This document shows, piece after piece, positions 7,232-14,976 of a DNA stretch of 32,517 bases; positions within the stretch are counted from its first letter, which is position 1, and every line of letters begins with the position of its first letter. Origin of the DNA: Dysgonamonadaceae bacterium (GTDB lineage Bacteria > Bacteroidota > Bacteroidia > Bacteroidales > Azobacteroidaceae); NCBI GenBank assembly GCA_031272085.1, contig JAISUN010000008.1, positions 1 to 32,517 of the forward strand. The letters are read 5' to 3'. The translations under genes and the position numbers were made by a program. The notes below the pieces were generated by a model. It searched no databases and was not told where the DNA came from. It saw nothing but the letters and a program-made list of their open reading frames with translations.

Positions 7232-9790
7232 TCAAAACCTGAACTGCAAATTCAGCAAATACTGTGCCGGAACAATGGAATAGCCGACTTCGCTTTCGCT
7301 GATATCCGTCAGTTGATAATCGGTTATTTGTCTGTTATTCAAAATATTATAAGCGCTTACGCCAACTTTGAGGTCATATTTGCCGATATTCCATTCGATG
7401 ACCGGCATTGCAAAAAAATACATTTTCCGGTTACGTCCCAGAAAATGCTCGTCGAAAGAGATTTTTACGGTCAGGTTTTTGCCCGACTTGTACAGCAAAT
7501 CCTGAAACAGCGAATAATTGACAGCCGACAGCCTCGGATTTGTTTCGGTCTTAACCGATGAATAATTAATCGAAATTCCCGCCATATAATTCACCGGAAA
7601 ATCGAAAACCGATTTCAAAGATATTTTCGACGAATGGGAAAACATATCGTTATCCCTTAATTGAGCGGAATTTACAGCATTTTGATACGAAGCGGAATAT
7701 ACGGTTCCGCTGTAATTTATGCCGTGCCGAACCGCGTCGATATATTTTTTTACGCTCAAATTTCCGATATGAGTTTTGGTGTTTTTGGCCAAAATCGGCG
7801 AATTGATATTCATAAGAACCGAAATATCAGTCCTGTATGCAAACGGCCGGTCGGAAATATAATAAGAATAAAAGGCGGTCAGCGAAGTTCCGTTCGACAG
7901 GTTGAAATAATTATATGTTGTTGATAATGAATATATTGAGTTTATAGCGTATTGTGCAGCCGGATTTTTAAAAGTCCGGTAACTGGTAAAATATGCAACG
8001 TAATCATTTGGGTCATAATTAATTTGGCGGTATGAGCCGGACAGAAAAATTGTGCTGTTTTTCTGCTTTATCGAAAATGTCAGCGCAGGTTCAAAAACAA
8101 AGCGTTTATCAGTGTGCAAGGCAAGTTCGCGGCTGTCAATCACTTGCTGCCGATAGCCGGTCAAAGTATGGATATTGAATGTCGCTTTTTTATACAAAAC
8201 GGTCATTTCGGCTTGAACAAATGCAAGCGAACAGTCCAATGTCGCAAATGCGTTGTTTTGGTTGTAATCGGCGTTAAAATCCTGTTTATCGGATTTATAG
8301 CCGCTTTTTAGAGTGTAGTAAAAATTTTTTCTGTTTTTTTTCAGATAGGTTGCCGTTGCCTCGAAGCGGGAAGTAGAGGCGGAAGTATTTTGAGCAATGA
8401 TATTTTCGTTTTCTTCCGTCTGTAAATAATTAAATAACTGCGAGTTACAGTCCGAAAGGTAAAAAACATTCAGTTGCAGCGCCGATTTATTTTTCATCGC
8501 TACGGTAAGTTCTAAATTGTTGGATTGCAGGCGGTTTTTGCTGTTGGCGGAGTACGAATATAGTTCCGGAATTGCAAGTTGATTGCTGTTGAGTTTGCTG
8601 TCGGCGTCGTATTTTCCGTTGTAAGTCAGCACGAAATTTTCATTAATATCGTATTTCATTTTCAGGTTTCCGTACAGGGTTTGCGGCTTTGCGGCGAGGA
8701 GGGAAGAGCGTTCTATGCTCAACGAATCGTCGAAATACAGCGTTTTATCGCTGTCGCTGAATCTGTTATGAAGTTTATTGAAAACGAGTTGTCCCGTAAT
8801 TTGGAGTTCAGGCTTCGCCTGCCAGCCAAAATGCAGGGAATTGTATGCCTGCCGACCGTCGATGCTTTTTACCTGCTCTCGTCTGTTACCGTATTGCATC
8901 ATATCGCCAACCGCCTCTGCATCAAGGTAATCGTCGAGTGTAATGTCGGCGGGAGTGAACGAGGAGGTTGACGAAAAACCGGTATTGCTGAGGTTGAATT
9001 TATCCATCAATTTCAGGTATTTGTTCATCGAAATTGCCGTTGCATCCGCTTCGTAGCGGTTTTCCCAGCCTCCGCCGATGTTTGCCTGCCCTTTTGGACG
9101 CTGCATTTTCAGGTCGGAATGAAGATTGAAATTCAAAACCACGTCTTCGGAATATTCCGTATCTTTCAAAAGCCGGTTTTCGTGATAATGCTCTATCGCC
9201 TGAACAGTTGCGGTAAAATTTGCCGGAATATTTTTGCTCGCTATTTTGTACTGATTATCAAACATATCCGTGCCGTCGAGCAAAATTTTCGAGATTGTTT
9301 TGCCTTTGAACTTGATTTCGCCTTCATCGGAAACGTCGATGCCGGGCATCTTTTTCAAGACGTCTTCCATCACTTTTTCGTCGCCGTCGGAAAAAGCCGA
9401 GACAAGGTATTCCGTCGTGTCGCCCCTGACAACGATGCTTTTGGGAGTTATGGTTACTTCCTTCAAAAGCACCTCGCCTGTTTCGAGCCTTACGGTAAGC
9501 GGAAACGAAAGGCCGTTTATTTCAATTATTTTTTCGTTGTATCCCAAACGCTTGAAAACTATCAACTTATCATCAGCGCTTGCGTTCAGTTTCAGGGAAA
9601 AACGGCCTTCTTTGTCAGAAGCGGCAAAAGCATAAATTTTATCGTCGTAAGTTCCTTTTACAATGATATTTACATTTGCTATCGGATTATTGTCCCTGTC
9701 CTGAATATTTCCCTGCAAAACAGTCTGCGGATAAAGCAATTGTGGCAGAACCGACAGCGCAACAGCGAATATCAAAGCAAAGCGTTTCAT
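7232..9790 (-). CDS. TonB-type outer-membrane beta-barrel with carboxypeptidase-like regulatory domain
   Basis: An 852-residue exported protein. A signal peptide covers residues 1-22 (ending near LLYPQ). It is followed by a CarboxypepD_reg-like beta-sandwich (about 23-105, with NPIANVNIIVKGTYDDK and DKEGRFSLKL), a plug-like domain (about 110-225, with LKKMPGIDVSDEGEIKFKGK and ILLDGTDMF) and a long barrel of alternating aromatic strands that ends in a terminal Phe, typical of outer-membrane proteins. It belongs to the outer-membrane beta-barrel family that often accompanies GLPGLI proteins, as here, where the GLPGLI gene ends three bases upstream. No SusD partner is nearby, so it is not a SusC-type transporter. 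Its substrate is unknown. Transport or surface assembly is inference. Confidence 0.85.
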   Translation of the reverse strand: MKRFALIFAVALSVLPQLLYPQTVLQGNIQDRDNNPIANVNIIVKGTYDDKIYAFAASDKEGRFSLKLNASADDKLIVFKRLGYNEKIIEINGLSFPLTVRLETGEVLLKEVTITPKSIVVRGDTTEYLVSAFSDGDEKVMEDVLKKMPGIDVSDEGEIKFKGKTISKILLDGTDMFDNQYKIASKNIPANFTATVQAIEHYHENRLLKDTEYSEDVVLNFNLHSDLKMQRPKGQANIGGGWENRYEADATAISMNKYLKLMDKFNLSNTGFSSTSSFTPADITLDDYLDAEAVGDMMQYGNRREQVKSIDGRQAYNSLHFGWQAKPELQITGQLVFNKLHNRFSDSDKTLYFDDSLSIERSSLLAAKPQTLYGNLKMKYDINENFVLTYNGKYDADSKLNSNQLAIPELYSYSANSKNRLQSNNLELTVAMKNKSALQLNVFYLSDCNSQLFNYLQTEENENIIAQNTSASTSRFEATATYLKKNRKNFYYTLKSGYKSDKQDFNADYNQNNAFATLDCSLAFVQAEMTVLYKKATFNIHTLTGYRQQVIDSRELALHTDKRFVFEPALTFSIKQKNSTIFLSGSYRQINYDPNDYVAYFTSYRTFKNPAAQYAINSIYSLSTTYNYFNLSNGTSLTAFYSYYISDRPFAYRTDISVLMNINSPILAKNTKTHIGNLSVKKYIDAVRHGINYSGTVYSASYQNAVNSAQLRDNDMFSHSSKISLKSVFDFPVNYMAGISINYSSVKTETNPRLSAVNYSLFQDLLYKSGKNLTVKISFDEHFLGRNRKMYFFAMPVIEWNIGKYDLKVGVSAYNILNNRQITDYQLTDISESEVGYSIVPAQYLLNLQFRF

Positions 9791-9793
9791 TTG

Positions 9794-10516
9794 CTATTGC
9801 AGGCATTTGTCGGGATTTGTGATTTTAGTTTTTACCGAAGCAGAAAATCTGTCGTCGGAACCTAATGCGGAAATCTTATTTGCAAGGTCCTTTATTTTCT
9901 TTTCTGTTACGGATTTGTATTCATTTTTTGCTATTGCTTTCTCATATTCCGGTTTTTCGGGCGTTTTATCGGTTTTTTTCAAAGAAAGCATCTGAAAATC
10001 GAAATAACCGTCGCTCGATTTGGCGTTTACAATCAACCCCGGCAATCCCCAAAGCCGCCACGGGCCGCAAGTTACCGGCACTTCCGGCGTAAACCATGCC
10101 TCTACCTGCCATCCGCACAAATCGCCCTTTGCCAAAAAACATTGATAGCCTTCAATAGTCTGAACGCTGTCGGAAACGATTTCCCAAACAGGGGATTGCA
10201 ATTCGCTCTTAATCACTGTGCCTTCAACAAGCGGGACAGATTCCAGAGAATAATTTTCATTTAACGAGTAATAATTAAACGTATTAACTGTTTCTTTTTT
10301 CCTCGATTCTGTTGTTATTTCTTCGTCGTTAAAATCCCCTTCCAAGTAGTCAATGCTGTTCGAGTAAACGGCTTCGACTTGGAGGTTATATCTCCATTCT
10401 TCGGCATTGAAAACAAGGGTTGAGGATTGACCGGAACACAAGTATTTTGCTTCGTAATTTTGGGCGAATAAATTAGAAATTATGCAGTATATGCATAATA
10501 ATAAGATATGGGAAAT
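9794..10516 (-). CDS. GLPGLI family exported protein, start region apparently frameshifted
   Basis: The protein carries the family-naming motif WGLPGLIVNAKSSDG after the conserved VEAWFTPEVPVTCGPW region. GLPGLI proteins are Bacteroidota-specific, periplasmic or surface, and of unknown function. A normal signal peptide can be read in this frame (ILLLCIYCIISNLFAQ, then NYEAKY), but no ATG, GTG or TTG precedes it. The only suitable ATG (10519-10521) is one nucleotide out of frame and stops at 10480-10482. The first conventional in-frame start is TTG at 10441, which would remove the signal peptide. The start given here, ATT at 10516, is a placeholder for the open frame. A single extra T after ATGAAATTT would restore a full signal peptide. 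The gene lies in an operon between a small exported protein and the barrel gene. Confidence 0.8.
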   Translation of the reverse strand: MSHILLLCIYCIISNLFAQNYEAKYLCSGQSSTLVFNAEEWRYNLQVEAVYSNSIDYLEGDFNDEEITTESRKKETVNTFNYYSLNENYSLESVPLVEGTVIKSELQSPVWEIVSDSVQTIEGYQCFLAKGDLCGWQVEAWFTPEVPVTCGPWRLWGLPGLIVNAKSSDGYFDFQMLSLKKTDKTPEKPEYEKAIAKNEYKSVTEKKIKDLANKISALGSDDRFSASVKTKITNPDKCLQ

Positions 10517-10523
10517 TTCATAT

Positions 10524-10904
10524 TTACTTCTTTTTTAAAACTCCCCTCACATCCTCAAAAAGTTGTTTAGCGACTTGTTTTCCCTGTGATTTCAGTTCGC
10601 AGCACGACCCGGATACAGTTAATTCAATATCCAATTCAGTTTTTTTAGCAGAAACTTTATTGCTGACTTTACCCTTAATGGTTACAGAACAGGTCAATTC
10701 CTGCGATTCGGGAATTACCGAAAACTCTTTGTTAATCAGAGTGCTGATAGCGTCTTCGCTTAAATCAGTCAAGTCGCCCAGATTGATAGTGTAGGCAATT
10801 ATTGAGTCTTGCCCGGTGGGCGTCGCAGCCATAGCCCGGCTGCCAATTGCTGTAAGCAACATAAATATTGCAGCCAGCGGCATAATGTTTAAAGCCCTTT
10901 TCAT
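10524..10904 (-). CDS. Small exported protein of unknown function
   Basis: A 126-residue protein with a clear signal peptide (basic KRALN, a hydrophobic core, and a cleavage site near SRAMAA at about residues 22-27). The mature part of about 100 residues is rich in alternating polar and hydrophobic residues (TCSVTIKGKVSNKV, TELDIELTVSG), suggesting beta structure. It has three cysteines, one at LTC and an adjacent pair at GSCCELK, and a Lys-rich C-terminus. I do not recognise a family. It ends three bases before the out-of-frame ATG of the GLPGLI gene, so it is probably the first gene of a three-gene operon with GLPGLI and the barrel protein, and may act with them in the periplasm. Confidence 0.7.
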   Translation of the reverse strand: MKRALNIMPLAAIFMLLTAIGSRAMAATPTGQDSIIAYTINLGDLTDLSEDAISTLINKEFSVIPESQELTCSVTIKGKVSNKVSAKKTELDIELTVSGSCCELKSQGKQVAKQLFEDVRGVLKKK

Positions 10905-10945
10905 TTTTGTTAAAGATTAAGAATTGAACAAAATATCAGCATTTT

Positions 10946-10969
10946 AAAAAGGCGGCCAAAGGCCGCCTT
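10946..10969 (-). terminator. Intrinsic terminator of aqpZ
   Basis: A nine-pair GC-rich stem pairs 10949-10957 (AAGGCGGCC) with 10961-10969 around a three-base loop. On the minus strand it is followed by a T run (A run at 10946-10950 on the plus strand). It lies 13 bases after the aquaporin stop codon and separates that gene from the small exported protein. Confidence 0.88.
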
Positions 10970-10982
10970 AATCATCAAAAAA

Positions 10983-11654
10983 TCACTTCTTTTCCTCAAA
11001 AACGGCTTTGTAAACCAAGCCGGCAGCGATTGCCCCCAAAATGGGAACAACAATAAAGAGCCACAGTTGGCCTATCGCCCAGTCGGGGACAAAAATAGCC
11101 TGGCTGATGCTCCGCGCCGGATTGACCGAGGTATTAGTTACCGGAATGGTAATCAGGTGGATAAGCGTCAGCGCAAGACCGATAGCAACTCCGGCCAGCC
11201 CCTTTGGTGCGCGGTGGTCGGTAGCGCCCAGAATGACAATCAAAAAGACGAAAGTCATAACAAATTCGGCAATAATAGCCGAAACTACGCCGTAACCGTC
11301 GGGCGAATGTTCGCCGTAACCGTTGGCTGCAAAACCGCCGATTTCTTTTCCGCTGCCGGTAACGATAAAGTAAATAACCGCAGCGGCCAAAATTGCTCCC
11401 AAAATCTGCGAAACGATGTAAGGAAGAAGTTCCTTGGCGCTAAAACGCCCGCCTGCCCACAAACCCAGCGATACTGCGGGGTTGAGATGGGCGCCCGAAA
11501 TGTGTCCGATACCGTAAGCGGCTGTCAGGACTGTGAGGCCAAATGCCAGGGCAACGCCTGCAAATCCGATATGCGAACCTGCGAGTACAGCGCTGCCGCA
11601 ACCTCCTAACACAAGCCAGAAGGTGCCAATAAATTCAGCAATGTTTTTTTTCAT
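10983..11654 (-). CDS. aqpZ: Aquaporin Z, water channel
   Basis: A 223-residue inner-membrane channel of the MIP family with six helices and two half-helices carrying NPA motifs at 58-60 ([12 protein letters not shown]) and 178-180 (NTSVNPARS). By alignment with E. coli AqpZ the aromatic/arginine filter is Phe38, His166, Thr175 and Arg181, the strict water-selective set rather than a glycerol-type filter. Length is close to the usual 230. It follows the thiol peroxidase gene by 43 bases on the same strand with no terminator between, so the two may be co-transcribed. A strong terminator follows. The function, rapid water movement during osmotic change, is firmly known for the family. Confidence 0.95.
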   Translation of the reverse strand: MKKNIAEFIGTFWLVLGGCGSAVLAGSHIGFAGVALAFGLTVLTAAYGIGHISGAHLNPAVSLGLWAGGRFSAKELLPYIVSQILGAILAAAVIYFIVTGSGKEIGGFAANGYGEHSPDGYGVVSAIIAEFVMTFVFLIVILGATDHRAPKGLAGVAIGLALTLIHLITIPVTNTSVNPARSISQAIFVPDWAIGQLWLFIVVPILGAIAAGLVYKAVFEEKK

Positions 11655-11697
11655 CAGTTGAAAAATTAAATTAATAAAGTTTTAAAAAAAATAACAA

Positions 11698-12195
11698 TTA
11701 TAATAATGCTTTTAAAGCCTTTTCGTAATCGGGTTCTGTGGTGGTTTCCTCAACCTGCTGGCTGTAAAGAACTTTGCCTTTCTCGTCCAAGACCAGCACC
11801 GAGCGGCTCAACAGGCCTTTCAGCGGGCTGTCGAGCAGGGTTACGCCGTAGGTTTTTCCGAAATCGGAACGGAATGCCGAGAGAGGAATCACGTTTGTCA
11901 GTCCTTCTGCTCCGCAGAAACGTTGCTGGGCAAAGGGCAAATCGTTGGAAATGCAGAGTACTACTGCATTTTTGAGTTCCGATGCTTTCTGATTGAATTT
12001 TCTGACCGAGGCTGCGCAAACTCCGGTGTCGATACTCGGGAAAATATTGAGAACAACCTTTTTTCCCGCAAAATCGGCAAGCGTTTTTTCGGATAAATCG
12101 CCTGCTACAAGGACGAACCCGGGCGCTTGACTGCCAACTTTCGGAAGGGCGCCGACCGAATGAATCTCGTTGCCTTTAAATGCTATTGTTGCCAT
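11698..12195 (-). CDS. tpx: Thiol peroxidase Tpx (atypical 2-Cys peroxiredoxin)
   Basis: A 165-residue cytoplasmic peroxiredoxin that reduces H2O2 and organic peroxides using thioredoxin. The peroxidatic cysteine is Cys60 in [16 protein letters not shown] and the resolving cysteine is Cys94 in QRFCGAEG, a spacing identical to E. coli Tpx (61/95). The supporting residues Thr57 and Arg131 ([10 protein letters not shown]) are also present. Length is standard. The gene has a near-perfect Bacteroidota promoter element upstream and is probably followed by aqpZ on the same transcript. Tpx genes are often under peroxide control, but no operator can be seen here. Confidence 0.96.
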   Translation of the reverse strand: MATIAFKGNEIHSVGALPKVGSQAPGFVLVAGDLSEKTLADFAGKKVVLNIFPSIDTGVCAASVRKFNQKASELKNAVVLCISNDLPFAQQRFCGAEGLTNVIPLSAFRSDFGKTYGVTLLDSPLKGLLSRSVLVLDEKGKVLYSQQVEETTTEPDYEKALKALL

Positions 12196-12262
12196 AATAA
12201 TCTGGTTTTTAATTGTTTGTGCCGGTTATCAAATATTGAGTTTCTACACTCTGTTTATTCCG

Positions 12263-12294
12263 CAAAAATACAAAACATTATTGAGAAAAACAAA
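12263..12294 (-). promoter_or_regulatory. Bacteroidota-type promoter of tpx
   Basis: On the minus strand TTTG (12291-12294) is followed after exactly 20 bases by TATTTTTG (12263-12270), a full match to TTTG-N19..21-TAnnTTTG. The expected start site lies about 60 bases before the tpx ATG. Confidence 0.68.
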
Positions 12295-12322
12295 ATTATG
12301 AGCAAAAAATGATAAAAATTTG

Positions 12323-13132
12323 TCATTCTTCTTTCATTGATTCTAAAACCCGCTTTACCGAACCGTATTTCAGCAGCAGTTGCCGGGCTTCGTCGGCTTC
12401 AATTTCGAGTTCTTCCATAATCATCCTTGTTCCGCGGGCGACTAACTTCCTGTTAGTCAGTTGCATATTGACCATTTTATTCCCTTTTACCCGTCCGAGG
12501 CGAATCATCAGGGCGGTGGAAATCATATTCAGCGTCAGTTTTTGCGCAGTTCCGGCTTTCATCCGGGTGCTTCCGGTTACAAATTCCGCGCCGGTAATCA
12601 CTTCTATCGGATATTCGGCGGCTTGCGCGAGAGGCGGATTTTCGTTGCAGGTAATGCAGCCTGTCAGGCAGCCGAACTCGCGGGCTTTGCGCACTCCGCC
12701 CACCACGTAAGGCGTTGTGCCGGAGGCCGCTATGCCGAGAACTGCGTCTTTTTTCGTAATATTCAGCGCGGTGAGTTCACGCCACGACATTTCGGCGTCG
12801 TCTTCCGCTCCCTCGACCGCTCGGCGTATTGCGCCGTCGCCGCCCGCTATCAGCCCGATAACCAAGCCGTAATCCACTCCGTAGGTCGGCGGAAGTTCCG
12901 AAGCATCTACTACGCCGAGCCGTCCACTGGTGCCTGCGCCGAGATAAAACAGGCGGCCGCCGTTTTTCATCCGTTTGTAACAGGCTTCAACAAAGGCCTC
13001 TATCTTCGGAATGGCTTTCTCGACGGCAAAAGGCACGGTTTTGTCCTCGTCGTTGATTCCTTCCAGCAGGTCGCGGGTTGTCATCGCGTCGAGGCCGGTA
13101 AAATGCGATTCTGATTCTGTAAAACTTAACAT
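12323..13132 (-). CDS. murQ: N-acetylmuramic acid 6-phosphate etherase MurQ
   Basis: A 269-residue SIS-domain enzyme that cleaves the lactyl ether of MurNAc-6-phosphate to give GlcNAc-6-phosphate and D-lactate in cell-wall recycling. The phosphate-binding and catalytic motif YLGAGTSGRLGVVDASELPP carries Glu79, and GAIRRAVEGAEDD carries Glu110. These match the two catalytic glutamates of E. coli MurQ (83 and 114). Later family motifs are ASGTTPYVVGG, TGSTRMKAGTAQKL and KVNMQLTNRKL-type sequence (here NKMVNMQLTNRKLV). It is slightly shorter than the usual 300 or so residues, mainly at the N-terminus. It starts three bases after the MurK-like kinase stop, so both steps of the pathway are made from one transcript. 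Confidence 0.96.
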   Translation of the reverse strand: MLSFTESESHFTGLDAMTTRDLLEGINDEDKTVPFAVEKAIPKIEAFVEACYKRMKNGGRLFYLGAGTSGRLGVVDASELPPTYGVDYGLVIGLIAGGDGAIRRAVEGAEDDAEMSWRELTALNITKKDAVLGIAASGTTPYVVGGVRKAREFGCLTGCITCNENPPLAQAAEYPIEVITGAEFVTGSTRMKAGTAQKLTLNMISTALMIRLGRVKGNKMVNMQLTNRKLVARGTRMIMEELEIEADEARQLLLKYGSVKRVLESMKEE

Positions 13133-13135
13133 ATT

Positions 13136-13984
13136 CTATATTAATTGGTTATGACGATGAAATTTTGCAAGTCCTTCCATAGGATTGCCGGTAATGCGGC
13201 CTGCACGCAACGAAAATTTGCCGAGAACGGTTTCGAGGCAAGCCTTAAAATTGAGGGCGACGCTTCCGGTAAAATTTATCGGAAGTTCCTTTGATTCAGG
13301 ATATTGCATAAGGTTGCGCACAATAAATTCCGAAAAAGCAGTTTCCACAATATTTTTGATTTCCGTCCGGTCGATATTTTCCGAAAGAAAGGGCGCAAAA
13401 GAGGCCAAAAAGCGGTTCGGAAAAGGTTTTTTATAGACATTTTCTATTATTTCGGCCTGATTTGTCAGGTATTTATCGAAGAATTTCTGCTTAATTGGTT
13501 CGGGAAGTTGGTTTTTCAGAATGTCGGAAACGAGTTTTTTGCCCAAAACCGCGCCGCTGCCTTCGTCGCCGAGAACGTATCCAAGCGCTGGAACGTTGCG
13601 GACAATATTTTTGCCGTCGTAAAAGCAAGAGTTTGAGCCTGTTCCGAGAATGCAGGCAATACCTGCTTCATTTCCGCACAACGAGCGGGCTGCCCCTAAT
13701 AAATCGGAATGAACTTCAACATTTTGCACGCAAAAATAATCCGCTAAAATTTCTTTCAAAACCGGAGCCTTTTCGGGCGTGCAGCCCGCTCCGTAAAAGA
13801 AAATCCCTTGAATCATATCCGGCTCGAAGCGGAAAGTTTTTTCCAAAATTCCGAATATTTCCGCTTTCCCGAGAAAATACGGGTTAATCCCGCTTGTCGA
13901 AAAGTCTTCCGAAAAGTTTGAGCCGATGAGCCGCCAACTCGTTTTCGTAGAGCCGCTGTCCGCAATGAGATAAAATTCCTTCAT
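13136..13984 (-). CDS. MurK-like N-acetylmuramate/N-acetylglucosamine kinase (BadF/BadG/BcrA/BcrD ATPase family)
   Basis: A 282-residue kinase of the actin-like ATPase fold. Phosphate 1 is LIADSGSTKTSW (residues 6-17), the likely catalytic-base region is VHSDLLGAAR (Asp94), phosphate 2 is CILGTGSNSCFYDG (111-124), and LGDEGSGAVLGKK follows at 138-150. The family includes GlcNAc kinases and MurNAc kinase MurK. In Tannerella forsythia a murT-murK-murQ cluster uses external MurNAc, and the same kinase-etherase pair occurs here, so phosphorylation of MurNAc (and perhaps GlcNAc) at C6 is the likely reaction. No MurT-type transporter gene is adjacent. The exact sugar preference cannot be decided from sequence alone. 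Confidence 0.85.
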   Translation of the reverse strand: MKEFYLIADSGSTKTSWRLIGSNFSEDFSTSGINPYFLGKAEIFGILEKTFRFEPDMIQGIFFYGAGCTPEKAPVLKEILADYFCVQNVEVHSDLLGAARSLCGNEAGIACILGTGSNSCFYDGKNIVRNVPALGYVLGDEGSGAVLGKKLVSDILKNQLPEPIKQKFFDKYLTNQAEIIENVYKKPFPNRFLASFAPFLSENIDRTEIKNIVETAFSEFIVRNLMQYPESKELPINFTGSVALNFKACLETVLGKFSLRAGRITGNPMEGLAKFHRHNQLI

Positions 13985-14003
13985 TTTTGCCTGCTTTTTG
14001 CGA

Positions 14004-14011
14004 CAAATTTA
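14004..14011 (-). promoter_or_regulatory. Possible promoter -7 element of the murK-murQ operon
   Basis: TAAATTTG on the minus strand matches TAnnTTTG, about 20 bases before the kinase start codon. No good TTTG is found at the expected distance upstream, so the promoter is only partial. Confidence 0.4.
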
Positions 14012-14087
14012 ATAAAATCATTTAGAATATGTTTAAATTTCAGTAAAATATTTTGTTGAATCGGCTTCGCTTGTGTTATTAGAGCAT

Positions 14088-14855
14088 TTATAATTGTACT
14101 TTGTCAAACAAAAAAATATTTTCAGGATACTTTATTTCTGTCAGAAACAGGGCGTTGCCCGGAACAGAACTTCCCGCCGCAGAACGGGATTTCGTTTCTA
14201 TGACCTGCCGGAACTCGCCGAGCGTCATTTTTCCGCGGCCGACTTCAATGAGGGTGCCGACTATCGCCCTTACCATATTCCGCAAAAAACGGTCGGCAGT
14301 TATCGTAAATTCCCATACATCGCCGGTTTGCAGCCATTGGGCTTCCATAATTTTGCAGTTGTTCGTCTTAACGTCGGTATGCAGTTTGCTGAAACTCGTA
14401 AAATCCTGATATTCAAACAGTATCTTCGCTGCCTCGTTCATTTTTTCAAAGTCCGGCAAATTTTTCATTTTGAAATGGAAAGGATATAGAAACGGGTCTT
14501 TGCGGTCGGTAATATAATATTTGTAAGTCCTTGATAATGCGTCGAATCGGGCGTGAGCGTCGGGCGCGACACGGACAATTTTCGATATTGAAATATCTTT
14601 GGGCAAAATGCGGTTTAGTTTGTCGGCAAGTGTAAGTGTTTCAATATCAGTATCTTCCCAGTCGAAATGAGCAACCATTTGCTTGGCGTGGACGCCTGCG
14701 TCGGTTCGTCCCGCTCCGGTAATCGGAACAGGCCGGCGCAGAAGCGTTTGCAGGCTTTCCTCGATTTTTTGCTGCACCGAAACGCCGTTGGGCTGGTTTT
14801 GCCAACCGCAATAATTGCCGCCGTTGTAGGACAGGTAGATGAAAAAACGGTTCAT
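14088..14855 (-). CDS. truA: tRNA pseudouridine synthase A
   Basis: A 255-residue enzyme that makes pseudouridine at tRNA positions 38-40. The catalytic Asp52 is in [16 protein letters not shown], preceded by the N-terminal [22 protein letters not shown] motif and followed by [14 protein letters not shown] and [20 protein letters not shown], all family signatures. The start at 14855 (MNRFFIYL) is preferred over an in-frame ATG at 14975, because a good promoter element lies at 14879-14910 and the longer form would run through the preceding gene's terminator. Length fits the family (about 245-270). It appears to be transcribed alone. Confidence 0.95.
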   Translation of the reverse strand: MNRFFIYLSYNGGNYCGWQNQPNGVSVQQKIEESLQTLLRRPVPITGAGRTDAGVHAKQMVAHFDWEDTDIETLTLADKLNRILPKDISISKIVRVAPDAHARFDALSRTYKYYITDRKDPFLYPFHFKMKNLPDFEKMNEAAKILFEYQDFTSFSKLHTDVKTNNCKIMEAQWLQTGDVWEFTITADRFLRNMVRAIVGTLIEVGRGKMTLGEFRQVIETKSRSAAGSSVPGNALFLTEIKYPENIFLFDKVQL

Positions 14856-14878
14856 AATTTGTCTGTTCAAATTCAAGG

Positions 14879-14910
14879 CAAAGGTAAAAATAAGAGGCGA
14901 AATATGCAAA
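14879..14910 (-). promoter_or_regulatory. Bacteroidota-type promoter of truA
   Basis: TTTG (14907-14910, minus strand) is followed after 20 bases by TACCTTTG (14879-14886), a full consensus match. Transcription would begin roughly 18 bases before the ATG at 14855, which supports that start codon. The terminator of the upstream gene lies immediately before it. Confidence 0.65.
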
Positions 14911-14917
14911 TGCCGGC

Positions 14918-14947
14918 AAAAAAAGGCCTGTCGGAAAAGACAGGCCT
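14918..14947 (-). terminator. Intrinsic terminator of the secreted-protein gene
   Basis: A perfect nine-pair stem AGGCCTGTC/GACAGGCCT (14924-14932 with 14939-14947) has a six-base loop and, on the minus strand, a run of seven T (A run 14918-14924). It lies 30 bases after the stop codon of the gene at 14977-16449. Confidence 0.9.
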
Positions 14948-14976
14948 CAACATAAAAAAATACAGTGATGAACAAA

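Noticed and set aside
9119-9865. Plus-strand open frame of about 250 codons opposite the barrel gene
   Set aside because: It is antisense to the start of a well-supported outer-membrane protein and has no recognisable features.
12308-12327. Weak AT-rich hairpin at the end of murQ as a terminator
   Set aside because: Only five or six A/T-dominated pairs around a long loop, overlapping the murQ stop codon. Not convincing as an intrinsic terminator.
14856-14975. N-terminal extension of TruA from an in-frame ATG at 14975
   Set aside because: It would read through the terminator of the neighbouring gene and the truA promoter, and the added residues do not match the family.
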